From an uncultured Rhodocyclaceae bacterium (GTDB lineage: Bacteria > Pseudomonadota > Gammaproteobacteria > Burkholderiales > Rhodocyclaceae), in contig CAJQTY010000003.1 of assembly GCA_907163075.1 (NCBI GenBank), positions 176,637 to 240,636 of the forward strand: 64,000 nucleotides of DNA. Reading direction: 5' to 3'. The position numbers were made by a program, and so were the translations under genes. The notes beneath the pieces were generated by a model. It saw nothing but the letters and a program-made list of their open reading frames with translations, ran no database searches and was not told the DNA's origin. Position 1 is the first letter of the stretch. Every line of letters starts with the position of its first letter. This document shows positions 42,781 to 51,761 of this stretch, piece by piece.

Positions 42781-44412
42781 TCACCGTCGCCGTGCAATCT
42801 GGCGCGACAGCACGATCAAGGGCAGCAGGCCGACGGCGACGATCGCCAGCGACGCCGTCGACGCTTCGCCCAGGCGCTCGTCCGAAGCCAGCGTATAGGC
42901 TTGCGTGGCCAGCGTATCGAAGTTGAAGGGACGCATCACCAGCGTTGCCGGCAGTTCCTTCATCACATCGACGAACACCAGCAGGCCGGCGGTGAACAGG
43001 CTGCCGCGCAGGATGGGCAGATGTACCCGGCGCAGGATCTCGCCCTGATTCGCCCCCAGACTGCGCGCTGCCTCGTCCATGCTTGGCGTCACCTTTGCCA
43101 GGCTTGAACTCACCGACTGCAGCGCGACAGCGAGAAAACGCACCAGGTAGGCGTAGATCAAGGCGGCGATGCCCCCGGTCAGGAGCAATCCCGGATTGCT
43201 GCCGAACCAGGCTTCCCATTGTCCGGCCAGCCAGTTGTCCAGCCGTGTCACCGGGATCAGCACGCCGACCGCGATCACCGAACCGGGAACGGCATAGCCG
43301 AGGCCGACCAACCTGTTGAGCACGCGCGCCGTTATCCCTTTCGCGACGCGAGCGCCGTAGGCCAGCAGCAGAGCCACGGCCACGGCGATCAGCGCGGTCA
43401 GGCCGGCGAGTGCAAAGCTATTCTCGGCCAGCGCCACAAAATGCCGGCCGAACTGCGCATCGCCCTCGCTTAGGGCCAGGCGCAGGAGCAAGCCGGCCGG
43501 CAGCAAAAAGCCGATGACCAGGGGAATGGCGCAGACCACCATCGCCGCCACGGCATGGCCGCCCTTGAGCACCCGGCCGGCCTGCGGACGATTGCGCCCG
43601 GTGGTGTTGTGAAATTTCGCCCGACCGCGCGAAAGCTGTTCGAGCAGCAGCAGCACGATGACAAAGCCGAGCAGTGCCGTGGCCAGTTGCGCCGCCGCAA
43701 TCCGGTCACCCAGCGAAAACCACGCACGGTAGATGCCGGTGGTAAACGTCTGCACGCCGAAGTAGGACACAGTGCCGTAATCGGCCAAGGTCTCCATCAG
43801 CGCCAGGGCGGCACCGGCCACGACCGCTGGCCGCGCCAGCGGCAGCGACACCCGGAAGAAGCTACGCCACGGCCCGAGGCCCAGTGTACGCGCAGCTTCC
43901 AGCATGCCGCTGGCGCGCTCGATGAAAGCCGTGCGCGCCAGCAGATAGACGTAGGGATAGAACACGAAGACGAACATGCCGATCGCCCCGCCCAGGGTTC
44001 GTACATCCGGGAACCAGTAGTCGGCCCGGTTCCAGCCGAAAGTCTCGCGCAGTGCGCTTTGCAGCGGGCCGACGAACTGCAGGAAGTCAGTATAGACGTA
44101 CGCCAGCACGTAGGCCGGCACGGCTAGCGGCAAGACCAGCGCCCATTCAAAGATCCGGCGCCCCGGGAAATCGTGCATCGAAGTCAGCCAGGCCGTCGCC
44201 ACGCCGACGATGACGACGCCGGAGCCGACGCCCAGGCACAGCCAGAGCGTGTTGCCCACGTATTCGGGCAGGACCGTTGACGCCAGGTGCTGCCATGTGG
44301 CACTGGTGCCGCCGCTGAAAATGTTGGCAAACACGCTCGCCACCGGCAAACCGATGAGGGCGGCGACGGCGGCGGAAAAAACAATGAGTGTATTGAACGG
44401 TGGGGGTTTCAT
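42781..44412 (-). CDS. fbpB: Fe(III) ABC transporter permease
   Basis: This 543-residue double permease has about twelve membrane helices and two BPD_transp_1 modules, each with the EAA-type loop contacting the ATPase (E-A-A-R-T-L-G-L-G-P near 172 and E-A-A-R-S-L-G-A-N-Q near 445). It forms the channel for iron delivered by FbpA. It is transcribed toward fbpA and away from fbpC, so the three parts of the transporter lie on different transcripts. Confidence 0.93.
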   Translation of the reverse strand: MKPPPFNTLIVFSAAVAALIGLPVASVFANIFSGGTSATWQHLASTVLPEYVGNTLWLCLGVGSGVVIVGVATAWLTSMHDFPGRRIFEWALVLPLAVPAYVLAYVYTDFLQFVGPLQSALRETFGWNRADYWFPDVRTLGGAIGMFVFVFYPYVYLLARTAFIERASGMLEAARTLGLGPWRSFFRVSLPLARPAVVAGAALALMETLADYGTVSYFGVQTFTTGIYRAWFSLGDRIAAAQLATALLGFVIVLLLLEQLSRGRAKFHNTTGRNRPQAGRVLKGGHAVAAMVVCAIPLVIGFLLPAGLLLRLALSEGDAQFGRHFVALAENSFALAGLTALIAVAVALLLAYGARVAKGITARVLNRLVGLGYAVPGSVIAVGVLIPVTRLDNWLAGQWEAWFGSNPGLLLTGGIAALIYAYLVRFLAVALQSVSSSLAKVTPSMDEAARSLGANQGEILRRVHLPILRGSLFTAGLLVFVDVMKELPATLVMRPFNFDTLATQAYTLASDERLGEASTASLAIVAVGLLPLIVLSRQIARRR

Positions 44413-44506
44413 GGGCAGCAGTCGGCGAATGGGAATTATAATTGACCGTATCGAGCCGCTCCCGGCATTCCGGCCGTTTTCCCGCTATTAATCCGCAGAC
44501 GTTTCC

Positions 44507-45616
44507 ATGGCTCATCTCGAACTCGATCGCATTGTTCAGCGTTACGGATCGCACACCGTCGTCGACGGCGTCAGCTTTCGCGTTGAAGCGGGAAGTATCG
44601 CCTGTCTGCTTGGCCCGTCGGGCTGCGGCAAGACAACGCTGCTACGCTGCATCGCCGGTTTCGAGCCGATCGCCGAGGGCGATATCCGCGTCGAAGGCGC
44701 CGTGGTCACCCGCGCCGACTTCCGTGTCGCGCCGGAGCGGCGGCGCATCGGCATGGTCTTCCAGGACTACGCCTTGTTCCCGCATCTCACGGTCGCCGCC
44801 AACATCGCCTTTGGGCTGAAAGCACTCGCCGCTCGCCAGTGCGCATCGCGCGTCGATGAATTGCTGGCGACCGTCGGCCTCGACGGCCAGGGTGACAAGT
44901 ACCCGCACGAACTCTCCGGCGGCCAGCAGCAGCGCGTCGCCCTGGCGCGCGCCCTCGCCCCGCGGCCGCGCATGATCCTGCTCGACGAGCCGTTTTCCAA
45001 CCTCGACGTCGACCTGCGCGAACGCCTGTCGCTCGAGCTGCGCGGCATTCTCAAAAGCCAGCGCATGACCGCCGTGCTGGTAACGCACGACCAGCACGAA
45101 GCCTTCGCCCTGGCCGACGAAATCGGCATCATGGCTGACGGCAAAATCCAGCAGTGGGATACGCCATACAACCTCTATCACCGGCCTGCCAACCGCTTTG
45201 TCGCCGACTTCGTCGGCCAGGGCGTCTTCCTGCCCGGTACCGTCCTCGACAATCATCGGGTCCGCGTCGAACTCGGCCTGCTCGAATCCCGCCTGCCGCT
45301 CGAATGCATGCAGGGTTGCGATGCCTGCGGCCGCGGTTGCGGCGTCACCGTTCTGCTGCGCCCGGACGACGTCATTCACGACGACCGCAGCGCATTGCAG
45401 GCTGAAGTCATGAACCGCGCCTTCCGTGGTGCGGAATTTCTCTACACACTAAGGCTGGAGAGCGGCGCCGAAGTGCTTTCGCTCGTTCCCTCGCACCACA
45501 ATCACGCCATCGGCGAGCGCATCGGCATCCGCCTCGACGTCGACCATGTGGTCGCCTTCCGCACGGAAGCGAATGGCACGCAAGCGGCCATTCAGCCCAT
45601 CGGATTCCAGCGATGA
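44507..45616 (+). CDS. fbpC: Fe(III) ABC transporter ATP-binding protein
   Basis: This 369-residue ATPase has Walker [11 protein letters not shown]-loop V-F-Q-D-Y, signature L-S-G-G-Q-Q-Q-R, Walker B I-L-L-D-E-P and the switch His in V-T-H-D-Q, followed by a TOBE-like regulatory domain. That domain carries four closely spaced cysteines (C267, C271, C274, C278), unusual for the region and possibly a metal or Fe-S sensor. It overlaps aat by 4 bases at its end. Confidence 0.93.
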   Translation: MAHLELDRIVQRYGSHTVVDGVSFRVEAGSIACLLGPSGCGKTTLLRCIAGFEPIAEGDIRVEGAVVTRADFRVAPERRRIGMVFQDYALFPHLTVAANIAFGLKALAARQCASRVDELLATVGLDGQGDKYPHELSGGQQQRVALARALAPRPRMILLDEPFSNLDVDLRERLSLELRGILKSQRMTAVLVTHDQHEAFALADEIGIMADGKIQQWDTPYNLYHRPANRFVADFVGQGVFLPGTVLDNHRVRVELGLLESRLPLECMQGCDACGRGCGVTVLLRPDDVIHDDRSALQAEVMNRAFRGAEFLYTLRLESGAEVLSLVPSHHNHAIGERIGIRLDVDHVVAFRTEANGTQAAIQPIGFQR

Positions 45617-46320
45617 TTCCCTGGCTTGAATGCGCCGACGCTTTTCCGCCGCTCGAACTGGCTCTCACCGAACCGAACGGCCTGCTTTGCGCTGGTGGCG
45701 ACCTGGCGCCGCAGCGACTCGTTCTCGCCTATCGCCAAGGCATCTTTCCCTGGTATTCGGCCGGCGAACCCATTCTCTGGTGGAGTCCCGACCCGCGCAT
45801 GGTACTCGTTCCCGGCGAGTTCAAAATCTCGCGCTCGCTGCGCCGGACGCTGCGCGCCGGCGGCTACCGGATCAGGCTCGACAGCCACTTCGCGGACGTC
45901 ATCGGCGCCTGCGCCAAAACCCGGCGCCACGGCCAGGCGGGCACCTGGATCACCGCCGAAATGCAGGCCGCCTACGGCAAATTGTATGAACTCGGCTTCG
46001 CCCACTCGGTCGAAACTTGGATTAATAACAAGCTGCTGGGTGGCCTCTATGGCCTGGCCATCGGCCGGATGTTCTACGGAGAATCGATGTTTTCGCACGC
46101 CACCGACGCCTCGAAACTGGCCATCGCCCACCTCGCCCGCTTTCTTGCCGCCCAGGGCTTTGGCCTGATCGACTGCCAGATGAACACGCCGCACCTGGCG
46201 TCGCTCGGCGCGCGCGAAATACCGCGCGGCGAGTTCGTTGCCCGCCTGCGCGAACTGACCGCCCTGCCTCCCCTCAAAGGCCGCTGGCTGGCCGACGGCG
46301 CAAGCCAGCCCTGGAACTAG
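45613..46320 (+). CDS. aat: Leucyl/phenylalanyl-tRNA-protein transferase
   Basis: This 235-residue N-degron enzyme adds Leu or Phe to proteins with N-terminal Arg or Lys. Family motifs are [11 protein letters not shown] near 21, G-I-F-P-W-Y near 43, W-W-S-P-D-P-R near 56 and G-G-L-Y-G-L-A-I-G near 145. It overlaps fbpC by 4 bases and is followed after 14 bases by bpt, the companion enzyme. Confidence 0.96.
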   Translation: MIPWLECADAFPPLELALTEPNGLLCAGGDLAPQRLVLAYRQGIFPWYSAGEPILWWSPDPRMVLVPGEFKISRSLRRTLRAGGYRIRLDSHFADVIGACAKTRRHGQAGTWITAEMQAAYGKLYELGFAHSVETWINNKLLGGLYGLAIGRMFYGESMFSHATDASKLAIAHLARFLAAQGFGLIDCQMNTPHLASLGAREIPRGEFVARLRELTALPPLKGRWLADGASQPWN

Positions 46321-46334
46321 GCAGAAGGAACCCG

Positions 46335-47084
46335 ATGTCACGCCTGAACGACTCCGAACTCCCTTTCTCACTGTTGCAGTTCTACAGCACGGCCGCCTAT
46401 CCGTGCAGCTATCTGACAGGCCAGCGGGCCACTTCACAGGTCGCCACGCCAACGCACCTGATCACCACCGAAGTCTACGGCGAACTGGTGCGCGGCGGCT
46501 TCCGCCGCAGCGGCGTCTTTACCTACCGCCCCGACTGCGAGGAATGCCACGCCTGCGTTCCGGTACGCCTGCCGGTCGCGCGCTTCACGCCAAACCGCAG
46601 CCAGCGGCGATGTCTCAAGGCGCATGCCAGGCTGCACGCGCGCGAGTTGCCGCTCATGTATTTCGAGGAGCACTACCAGCTGTACCAGCGCTACCAGGCC
46701 GAACGGCACGCCGGCGGCGGCATGGATCTGGACAACCACGAGCAGTACTCGAACTTCCTGCTGCAAAGCCGCGTCGATAGCCGACTGATCGAATTCACCG
46801 AGAACGGCGTGCTGCGCATGGTCAGCATCATCGACGTGCTGAACGACGGCCTGTCCTCGGTCTACACCTTCTACGACGCCGCCGTCGAAGGCGCCAGTTT
46901 CGGCACCTACAACATCCTCTGGCAGATCGCCCAGTGCGCCGCCAACGACCTGCCGCACCTGTACCTTGGCTACTGGATTCGCGACAGCCGGAAGATGGCC
47001 TACAAGGCCAGCTTCGGGCCGATCGAAGGACTGATCAAAGGGGAATGGCGAGAGTTTCACGCCTCGGACCCAGGTGTCGGCTAA
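46335..47084 (+). CDS. bpt: Aspartate/glutamate leucyltransferase (ATE/Bpt family)
   Basis: This 249-residue member of the arginyltransferase superfamily acts in the bacterial N-end rule on Asp/Glu N-termini using Leu-tRNA. The N-terminal Cys-rich part includes P-C-S-Y-L near 23 and C-E-E-C-H-A-C near 70. The C-terminal part has Y-L-G-Y-W-I near 215 and M-A-Y-K-A-S-F near 226. The pairing aat-bpt is typical for proteobacteria. Confidence 0.95.
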   Translation: MSRLNDSELPFSLLQFYSTAAYPCSYLTGQRATSQVATPTHLITTEVYGELVRGGFRRSGVFTYRPDCEECHACVPVRLPVARFTPNRSQRRCLKAHARLHARELPLMYFEEHYQLYQRYQAERHAGGGMDLDNHEQYSNFLLQSRVDSRLIEFTENGVLRMVSIIDVLNDGLSSVYTFYDAAVEGASFGTYNILWQIAQCAANDLPHLYLGYWIRDSRKMAYKASFGPIEGLIKGEWREFHASDPGVG

Positions 47085-47123
47085 CGCGAGTGGACTAATC
47101 TTCAGCTTGCTTCGGTGGCGCAT

Positions 47124-48035
47124 TCAATTCTTGGGCGCACCAAAAATGTCTTCCCGCGCCACCTTGCTGATCGCCACGATCGACGGATGAGTAAGCTGGC
47201 GTTCAGTCGTAATGGCGTACAGTTCCTCGACCACTGAATCAATGCGGCCGATTTCGGTCACCTTGTATTGCTCGCAGACATGGTCGACGATCACTGTCGG
47301 CGCAACAAAGAGCCCGGCGCCCGCCTGCCCGAAGGCCTTGGTCAGGGCGCTGTCGTCAAATTCACCGATGATGTTGGGGCGCAGATTGTTGGCCTCAAAC
47401 CACTGGATCAGCTTCGGCCGTATCGCGACATCTTCCCCTGGAAGCAAAAACGGAGCGTCATCGAGCGCCGCCGGAAAACAGCCTGACAGCTCCTGCGCCA
47501 GGCTGCGGGTACCGAACACGGTCAAACCGCTCTCTCCGAGCAGGTGACTGTAGCCCCTGACATTGAGATTGGCGGTCATGGGTCGGTCGGCAATAATCAT
47601 GTCGAGCCGATGGATCGCCAACTCGGCCAGCAGCGGTGCCAAGCGTCCCTCGCGGCAAACCAGCCGAACCGGTTCTCCAAATTTGAGCGCCGGTTCGACA
47701 AGTCGATAAGCAATCGATTTTGATACCGAATCAGCAATCCCAACCCGGAATGGCAAAGGCTTCTTAAGCTTCTGATCATGCAACACAGTGAGCAACTCGT
47801 CACCGAGCGTAAATATCTCTTCCGCGTAGCGCAGAATGCGCCGGCCCGCATCGGTAAGCTCCCGGCCGCGCCCGGAAGGGCGAAACAATTCCACGCCCAG
47901 GGTCGTTTCAAAATCACTCAGCTGTCCACTGATGGACTGCGGCGTGAGGTGCAATTGCTCGGCCGCCCGGGCAATGCTGCCCGTTTTGGCAACCATCCAG
48001 AAGTAACGCAAGTGCTTGAAATTGAGTGCCGCCAT
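47124..48035 (-). CDS. nhaR: NhaR-type LysR regulator
   Basis: The protein is 303 residues from the ATG at 48035 (an extra ATG four codons upstream is possible). The N-terminal winged helix is L-N-F-K-H-L-R-Y-F-W with S-I-A-R-A-A-E-Q-L-H-L-T-P-Q-S-I-S. The effector domain has P-F-R-V-G-I-A-D near 97 and I-I-A-D-R-P near 146, as in NhaR. NhaR responds to sodium and controls Na+/H+ antiporter genes. No nhaA is adjacent here, although a sodium-linked Rnf complex follows 3 kb later. The 48036-48310 gap shows no gene. Confidence 0.88.
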   Translation of the reverse strand: MAALNFKHLRYFWMVAKTGSIARAAEQLHLTPQSISGQLSDFETTLGVELFRPSGRGRELTDAGRRILRYAEEIFTLGDELLTVLHDQKLKKPLPFRVGIADSVSKSIAYRLVEPALKFGEPVRLVCREGRLAPLLAELAIHRLDMIIADRPMTANLNVRGYSHLLGESGLTVFGTRSLAQELSGCFPAALDDAPFLLPGEDVAIRPKLIQWFEANNLRPNIIGEFDDSALTKAFGQAGAGLFVAPTVIVDHVCEQYKVTEIGRIDSVVEELYAITTERQLTHPSIVAISKVAREDIFGAPKN

Positions 48036-48310
48036 GTCGTTCTCCACTTAATCATGCAACGTACGTCAGAACATGCGAAATGAAACGGATGCCAGTTTGC
48101 AGGCGCCAGCCAAATAAATCGTATTTTTCGATGTATTCAATCATTATATTCGACTTGTTAGATGTATTGCCGCACCCTAGCATCGCTCACGTGTTCTCTA
48201 GGATACGAACCATTCTCAGTCGAATGTGTTTCGTGATTCCGTTTCATTTTCGGGTAAACATCAGGCGCCATTTTCATGCGTCCTGCATTTGAACTCTTAC
48301 GGAGTAGTCA

Positions 48311-49177
48311 ATGAACAAAGTGTTGATGCTTGTTTGTGCGGTTGCAATAGGCCTTGGCTTGAGCGTGAGTAACGCCGAAGCGGCGCGTCTGGGTGGCGGA
48401 AAATCGGCCGGCATGCAACGCCAGTCGATAGCACCAAAGCCGGCTGCGCCTGCGCAGCAAGCCACACCAGCCGCCCCAGCGTCGGGTGCGGCCGCTGCGC
48501 CTGCCGCCGCACCGAAACGTAACTGGATGGGACCACTGGCCGGACTGGCCGCCGGTCTCGGTATCGCTGCGCTGCTCTCTCACTTCGGCATGGGCGAAGG
48601 CATGGCCAACATCCTGATGATCGGATTGCTGGTGATGGCGGCGGTTTTCGTCTTCAAAATGCTGTTCCGCCGGAGCGCACCTCCAGCGCCAGCCAACCCG
48701 ATGCGCTACGCTGGCGCCGGTGGCCCGGACATGACGCCTACGCCGCAAGCTGCGCCGCCGTTCGGCTCGGCGGCACCGGCGATCGCCCCGACAGCACAGC
48801 GCATTCCCGCGGGCTTTGATACAGAGGGCTTCTTGCGCGTCGCCAAGCTCAACTTCGTTCGCCTGCAAGCCGCCAATGATGCGAAGAATATTGACGACGT
48901 ACGGGAGTTCGTTGGCCCGGAACTGTTCGCCGAGATCAAGATGCAAATGGACGAACGCGGCGACGAGCCGCAGCAGACCGACATCGTGACACTTAATGCC
49001 GAACTGCTGGAGGTGACGACCGAGTCTGGCCGCCACATCGCCAGCGTGCATTTCAGCGGCATGATTCGCGAGGTAGCCGGCGCGGCATCCGCCCCGTTCG
49101 ATGAAGTATGGAATCTCAGCAAACCGACGGAAGGCAATGCGGGCTGGGTCATTGCGGGCATCCAGCAGTTGAACTGA
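48311..49177 (+). CDS. Tim44-like domain protein
   Basis: This 288-residue protein has a signal peptide (residues 1-24), an Ala/Pro-rich stretch, a Gly-rich hydrophobic segment with membrane helices at about 74-92 and 99-117, and a C-terminal Tim44-like domain (about 170-288; F-L-R-V-A-K-L-N-F, I-D-D-V-R-E-F). Bacterial Tim44-like proteins are membrane-associated with unclear roles in envelope or translocation. It is a single gene, preceded by ACGGAG. Confidence 0.88.
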   Translation: MNKVLMLVCAVAIGLGLSVSNAEAARLGGGKSAGMQRQSIAPKPAAPAQQATPAAPASGAAAAPAAAPKRNWMGPLAGLAAGLGIAALLSHFGMGEGMANILMIGLLVMAAVFVFKMLFRRSAPPAPANPMRYAGAGGPDMTPTPQAAPPFGSAAPAIAPTAQRIPAGFDTEGFLRVAKLNFVRLQAANDAKNIDDVREFVGPELFAEIKMQMDERGDEPQQTDIVTLNAELLEVTTESGRHIASVHFSGMIREVAGAASAPFDEVWNLSKPTEGNAGWVIAGIQQLN

Positions 49178-49210
49178 GAGTCTGTGAAATTTTCCCTGAC
49201 AAGCCCGGCA

Positions 49211-49302
49211 GGTTGGCAATACCGAAGGCGCCTTCCAACGTTCGGCGGTGGCGGGTGTGTCGCGCCCGGGGTGTCGGAAGGCGCTGCACTTTTCCGACCT
49301 AC
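49211..49302. repeat. GTAG-type REP element, copy C
   Basis: It has the core CCGAAGGCGCCTTCC, then AACGTTCGGCGGTGG, and ends with the inverted GCACTTTTCCGACCTAC. The left tip has diverged (GGTTGGCAATACC instead of GTAGGTCGGAAAAGCC), while the right tip keeps CTAC. It occupies the gap between the Tim44-like gene and pyrD. Confidence 0.75.
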
Positions 49303-49461
49303 GGCTGTACGGCTTGCTGAACCGAGATTCTGCCGGTGGTTTGGTTTGGCCAGCGGCGTCGGCGCAGGCGCACAGTGTGTCGCGCTGCATTTGGCATGCA
49401 CAAAATGCCGCCCGTGTCCAAAGCCGAGCGCGGCCCGGCGCCCCTGCGGTAAAATCTGCGG

Positions 49462-50511
49462 ATGTTCTATCCACTGATCCGTAAGCTGTTCTTCTCGCTC
49501 GACCCCGAAATGGCCCACGGTCTGGGTATGGGTGGCGTCGATTTTCTCAACCGCGCGGGAATCGGCTGCCTGCTGGCGAAGCCGCCCCCGCACAACCCCG
49601 TCGAGGCGATGGGTCTGACTTTCCCCAACCCGGTCGGGCTTGCCGCCGGGCTGGACAAGAACGGCGAGCACGTTGATGCGCTGGCCGGCCTCGGCTTCGG
49701 CTTCATCGAAGTCGGTACCGTCACGCCGCGCCCGCAACCGGGCAACCCGAGGCCGCGCATGTTCCGCATCCCGGAAAAGCAGGCCATCATCAACCGCATG
49801 GGTTTCAACAACAAGGGCGTCGACCAGTTGCTGGTCAACGTCTCGACCTCGCAATTCGCCCGGCGTGGCGGGATTCTCGGCATCAACATCGGCAAGAATT
49901 TCGATACGCCCATCGAAAAGGCGGCCGACGACTACCTGATCTGCCTGGAGCGGGTGTATCAGGCGGCGAGCTACGTCGCGATCAACATCTCCAGCCCGAA
50001 TACCAAGAACCTGCGTGAACTGCAAAAGGACGAGGCGCTGGACGCGCTGCTCGGCGGCCTGAAGAGCGAACAAACCCGGCTGGCGGAAAAGCACGGGCGC
50101 TACGTTCCGCTGACGCTGAAAATCGCCCCGGATCTGGACGACGCGCAGATCCGGTCGATTGCCGACCTGCTGCGCCAGCATCGGATGGATGGCGTCATTG
50201 CCACCAACACCACGCTCGCCCGCGCCGGCGTCGAAGGCCGGCCAAACGCCGACGAAGCCGGCGGCCTGTCGGGGGCGCCGGTGTTCGAACGCTCGACGGC
50301 GGTGCTGCGAAAGCTCGCCGGAGCGCTGGCCGGCGAAGTGCCGATCATCGGCGTCGGCGGCATCATGTGCGGCGGCGACGCCGTTGCGAAGATCGATGCC
50401 GGCGCCAGCCTGGTGCAAATCTATTCGGGATTCATCTACCGCGGACCGGGTCTCATTGCCGAAGCCGCAGCCGCCATCGCCAGATCGGGCAAGTCGCGGG
50501 CGCTTCTATAG
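49462..50511 (+). CDS. pyrD: Dihydroorotate dehydrogenase (quinone), class 2
   Basis: This 349-residue class 2 enzyme oxidises dihydroorotate to orotate and passes electrons to quinone. It has an N-terminal membrane-associating helical region (1-40), [15 protein letters not shown], the catalytic Ser in N-I-S-S-P-N-T, and C-terminal G-V-G-G-I and Y-S-G-F-I-Y phosphate/FMN segments. Length is normal. It starts the run that continues with rnfA 97 bases later. Confidence 0.96.
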   Translation: MFYPLIRKLFFSLDPEMAHGLGMGGVDFLNRAGIGCLLAKPPPHNPVEAMGLTFPNPVGLAAGLDKNGEHVDALAGLGFGFIEVGTVTPRPQPGNPRPRMFRIPEKQAIINRMGFNNKGVDQLLVNVSTSQFARRGGILGINIGKNFDTPIEKAADDYLICLERVYQAASYVAINISSPNTKNLRELQKDEALDALLGGLKSEQTRLAEKHGRYVPLTLKIAPDLDDAQIRSIADLLRQHRMDGVIATNTTLARAGVEGRPNADEAGGLSGAPVFERSTAVLRKLAGALAGEVPIIGVGGIMCGGDAVAKIDAGASLVQIYSGFIYRGPGLIAEAAAAIARSGKSRALL

Positions 50512-50607
50512 CTGTACAGAAAACAGGGTTGAACGCCTATCACCAAAAGCGGATAATCCGCAGGCTTCGAAGCCCTTCTAGCCCTTCCCTGCCTGGCCCG
50601 GAGAACC

Positions 50608-51192
50608 ATGACTCATTATCTGTTCATCATCGTCGGCGCGGTACTGGTCAACAACGTCGTGTTGGTGAAAATTCTCGGCCTGTGCCCCTTCATGGGGGTT
50701 TCCAAGAAGGTCGAAACAGCCTTTGGCATGGGTGCGGCCACCACCTTCGTGCTCACTGTGGCGACCGGCGCCAGCTATGTCATAGACCACTACCTGCTGA
50801 TGCCCTTCGGGCTGGAATACCTGCGCACGCTTTCCTTCATCGTCACCATCGCCGCCATCGTCCAGTTGACCGAGATGGTGATCCAGAAATCCAGCCCGGT
50901 CCTGCACCAGGTCCTGGGCATCTACCTGCCGCTGATCACCACCAACTGCGCGGTACTCGGCGTACCGCTGCTGAACATCGCTTACAAGTACAACTTCGTT
51001 GAATCGCTGCTCTTCGGCGCCGGCAGCGCCGTCGGCTTCTCACTGGTGCTGGTGCTCTTCGCCGGGATTCGCGAACGCGTCGAGGGTGCCGATGTTCCCG
51101 TGCATTTCCGCGGCGTGGCCATCGCCATGGTCACCGCCGGACTGATGAGTCTCGCGTTCATGGGCTTTACCGGCCTGGACAAGTACCAGTAA
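50608..51192 (+). CDS. rnfA: Rnf complex subunit A
   Basis: This 194-residue membrane protein has six helices and the RnfA/NqrE pattern: [12 protein letters not shown] near the start, G-L-C-P-F-M-G-V near 28, and T-T-N-C-A-V-L-G-V near 110. The conserved Cys in helices 1 and 4 hold a membrane [2Fe-2S] centre with RnfE. Rnf couples ferredoxin:NAD+ electron flow to Na+ or H+ pumping. The last base of its stop is the first base of rnfB. Confidence 0.96.
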   Translation: MTHYLFIIVGAVLVNNVVLVKILGLCPFMGVSKKVETAFGMGAATTFVLTVATGASYVIDHYLLMPFGLEYLRTLSFIVTIAAIVQLTEMVIQKSSPVLHQVLGIYLPLITTNCAVLGVPLLNIAYKYNFVESLLFGAGSAVGFSLVLVLFAGIRERVEGADVPVHFRGVAIAMVTAGLMSLAFMGFTGLDKYQ

Positions 51193-51734
51193 TGCTCTCC
51201 GCCATTCTCATCATGGCACTCGGTGCCGTCGTCCTCGGCGCCGCGCTGGGCTACGCCTCGATCAAGTTCAAGGTCGAGGGCAACCCGCTGGTCGAGAAGG
51301 TCGAAGCTATCCTGCCGCAAACCCAGTGCGGCCAATGCGGCTATCCGGGCTGCAAGCCCTATGCCGAGGCGATCGCCGAAGGCGAAGCCGAAATCAACCT
51401 GTGCCCGCCCGGCGGCCAGGAGGGTGTGCGCAAGTTGGCCGACCTGCTCGGGCGCGAGGTCAAGCCGCTCAACGCGGAGGAGAAGCCCAAGCAGATCGCC
51501 ATCATCGACGAGCAGACCTGCATCGGCTGTACGCTGTGCATCCAGGCCTGCCCGGTGGACGCCATCGTCGGCGCCGCCAAGCAGATGCACACCATCGTCG
51601 AAGCGCTGTGTACCGGCTGCGAACTGTGCATCAAGCCCTGCCCGGTGGAATGCATTCGCATGGAGGTCATCGAAGAGAACATCGACAACTGGAAATGGAA
51701 GTATCCGGTCGTCGAAATCAAGCGTGTGGCCTGA
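51192..51734 (+). CDS. rnfB: Rnf complex subunit B (ferredoxin-type)
   Basis: This 180-residue protein has one N-terminal membrane helix, a four-Cys [4Fe-4S] domain (C-G-Q-C-G-Y-P-G-C near 43, then C near 70), and two ferredoxin clusters [12 protein letters not shown] and [12 protein letters not shown] (about 111-157). It takes electrons from ferredoxin in the complex. Its start overlaps the rnfA stop and it lies 27 bases before rnfC. Confidence 0.96.
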   Translation: MLSAILIMALGAVVLGAALGYASIKFKVEGNPLVEKVEAILPQTQCGQCGYPGCKPYAEAIAEGEAEINLCPPGGQEGVRKLADLLGREVKPLNAEEKPKQIAIIDEQTCIGCTLCIQACPVDAIVGAAKQMHTIVEALCTGCELCIKPCPVECIRMEVIEENIDNWKWKYPVVEIKRVA

Positions 51735-51761
51735 TCTCCCGGGAAAGACCAGACAATCCGA

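Noticed and set aside
48706-50418. 570-codon minus-strand frame across the Tim44-like gene and pyrD
   Set aside because: It spans two clearly recognised plus-strand genes and a repeat, with no protein family match.
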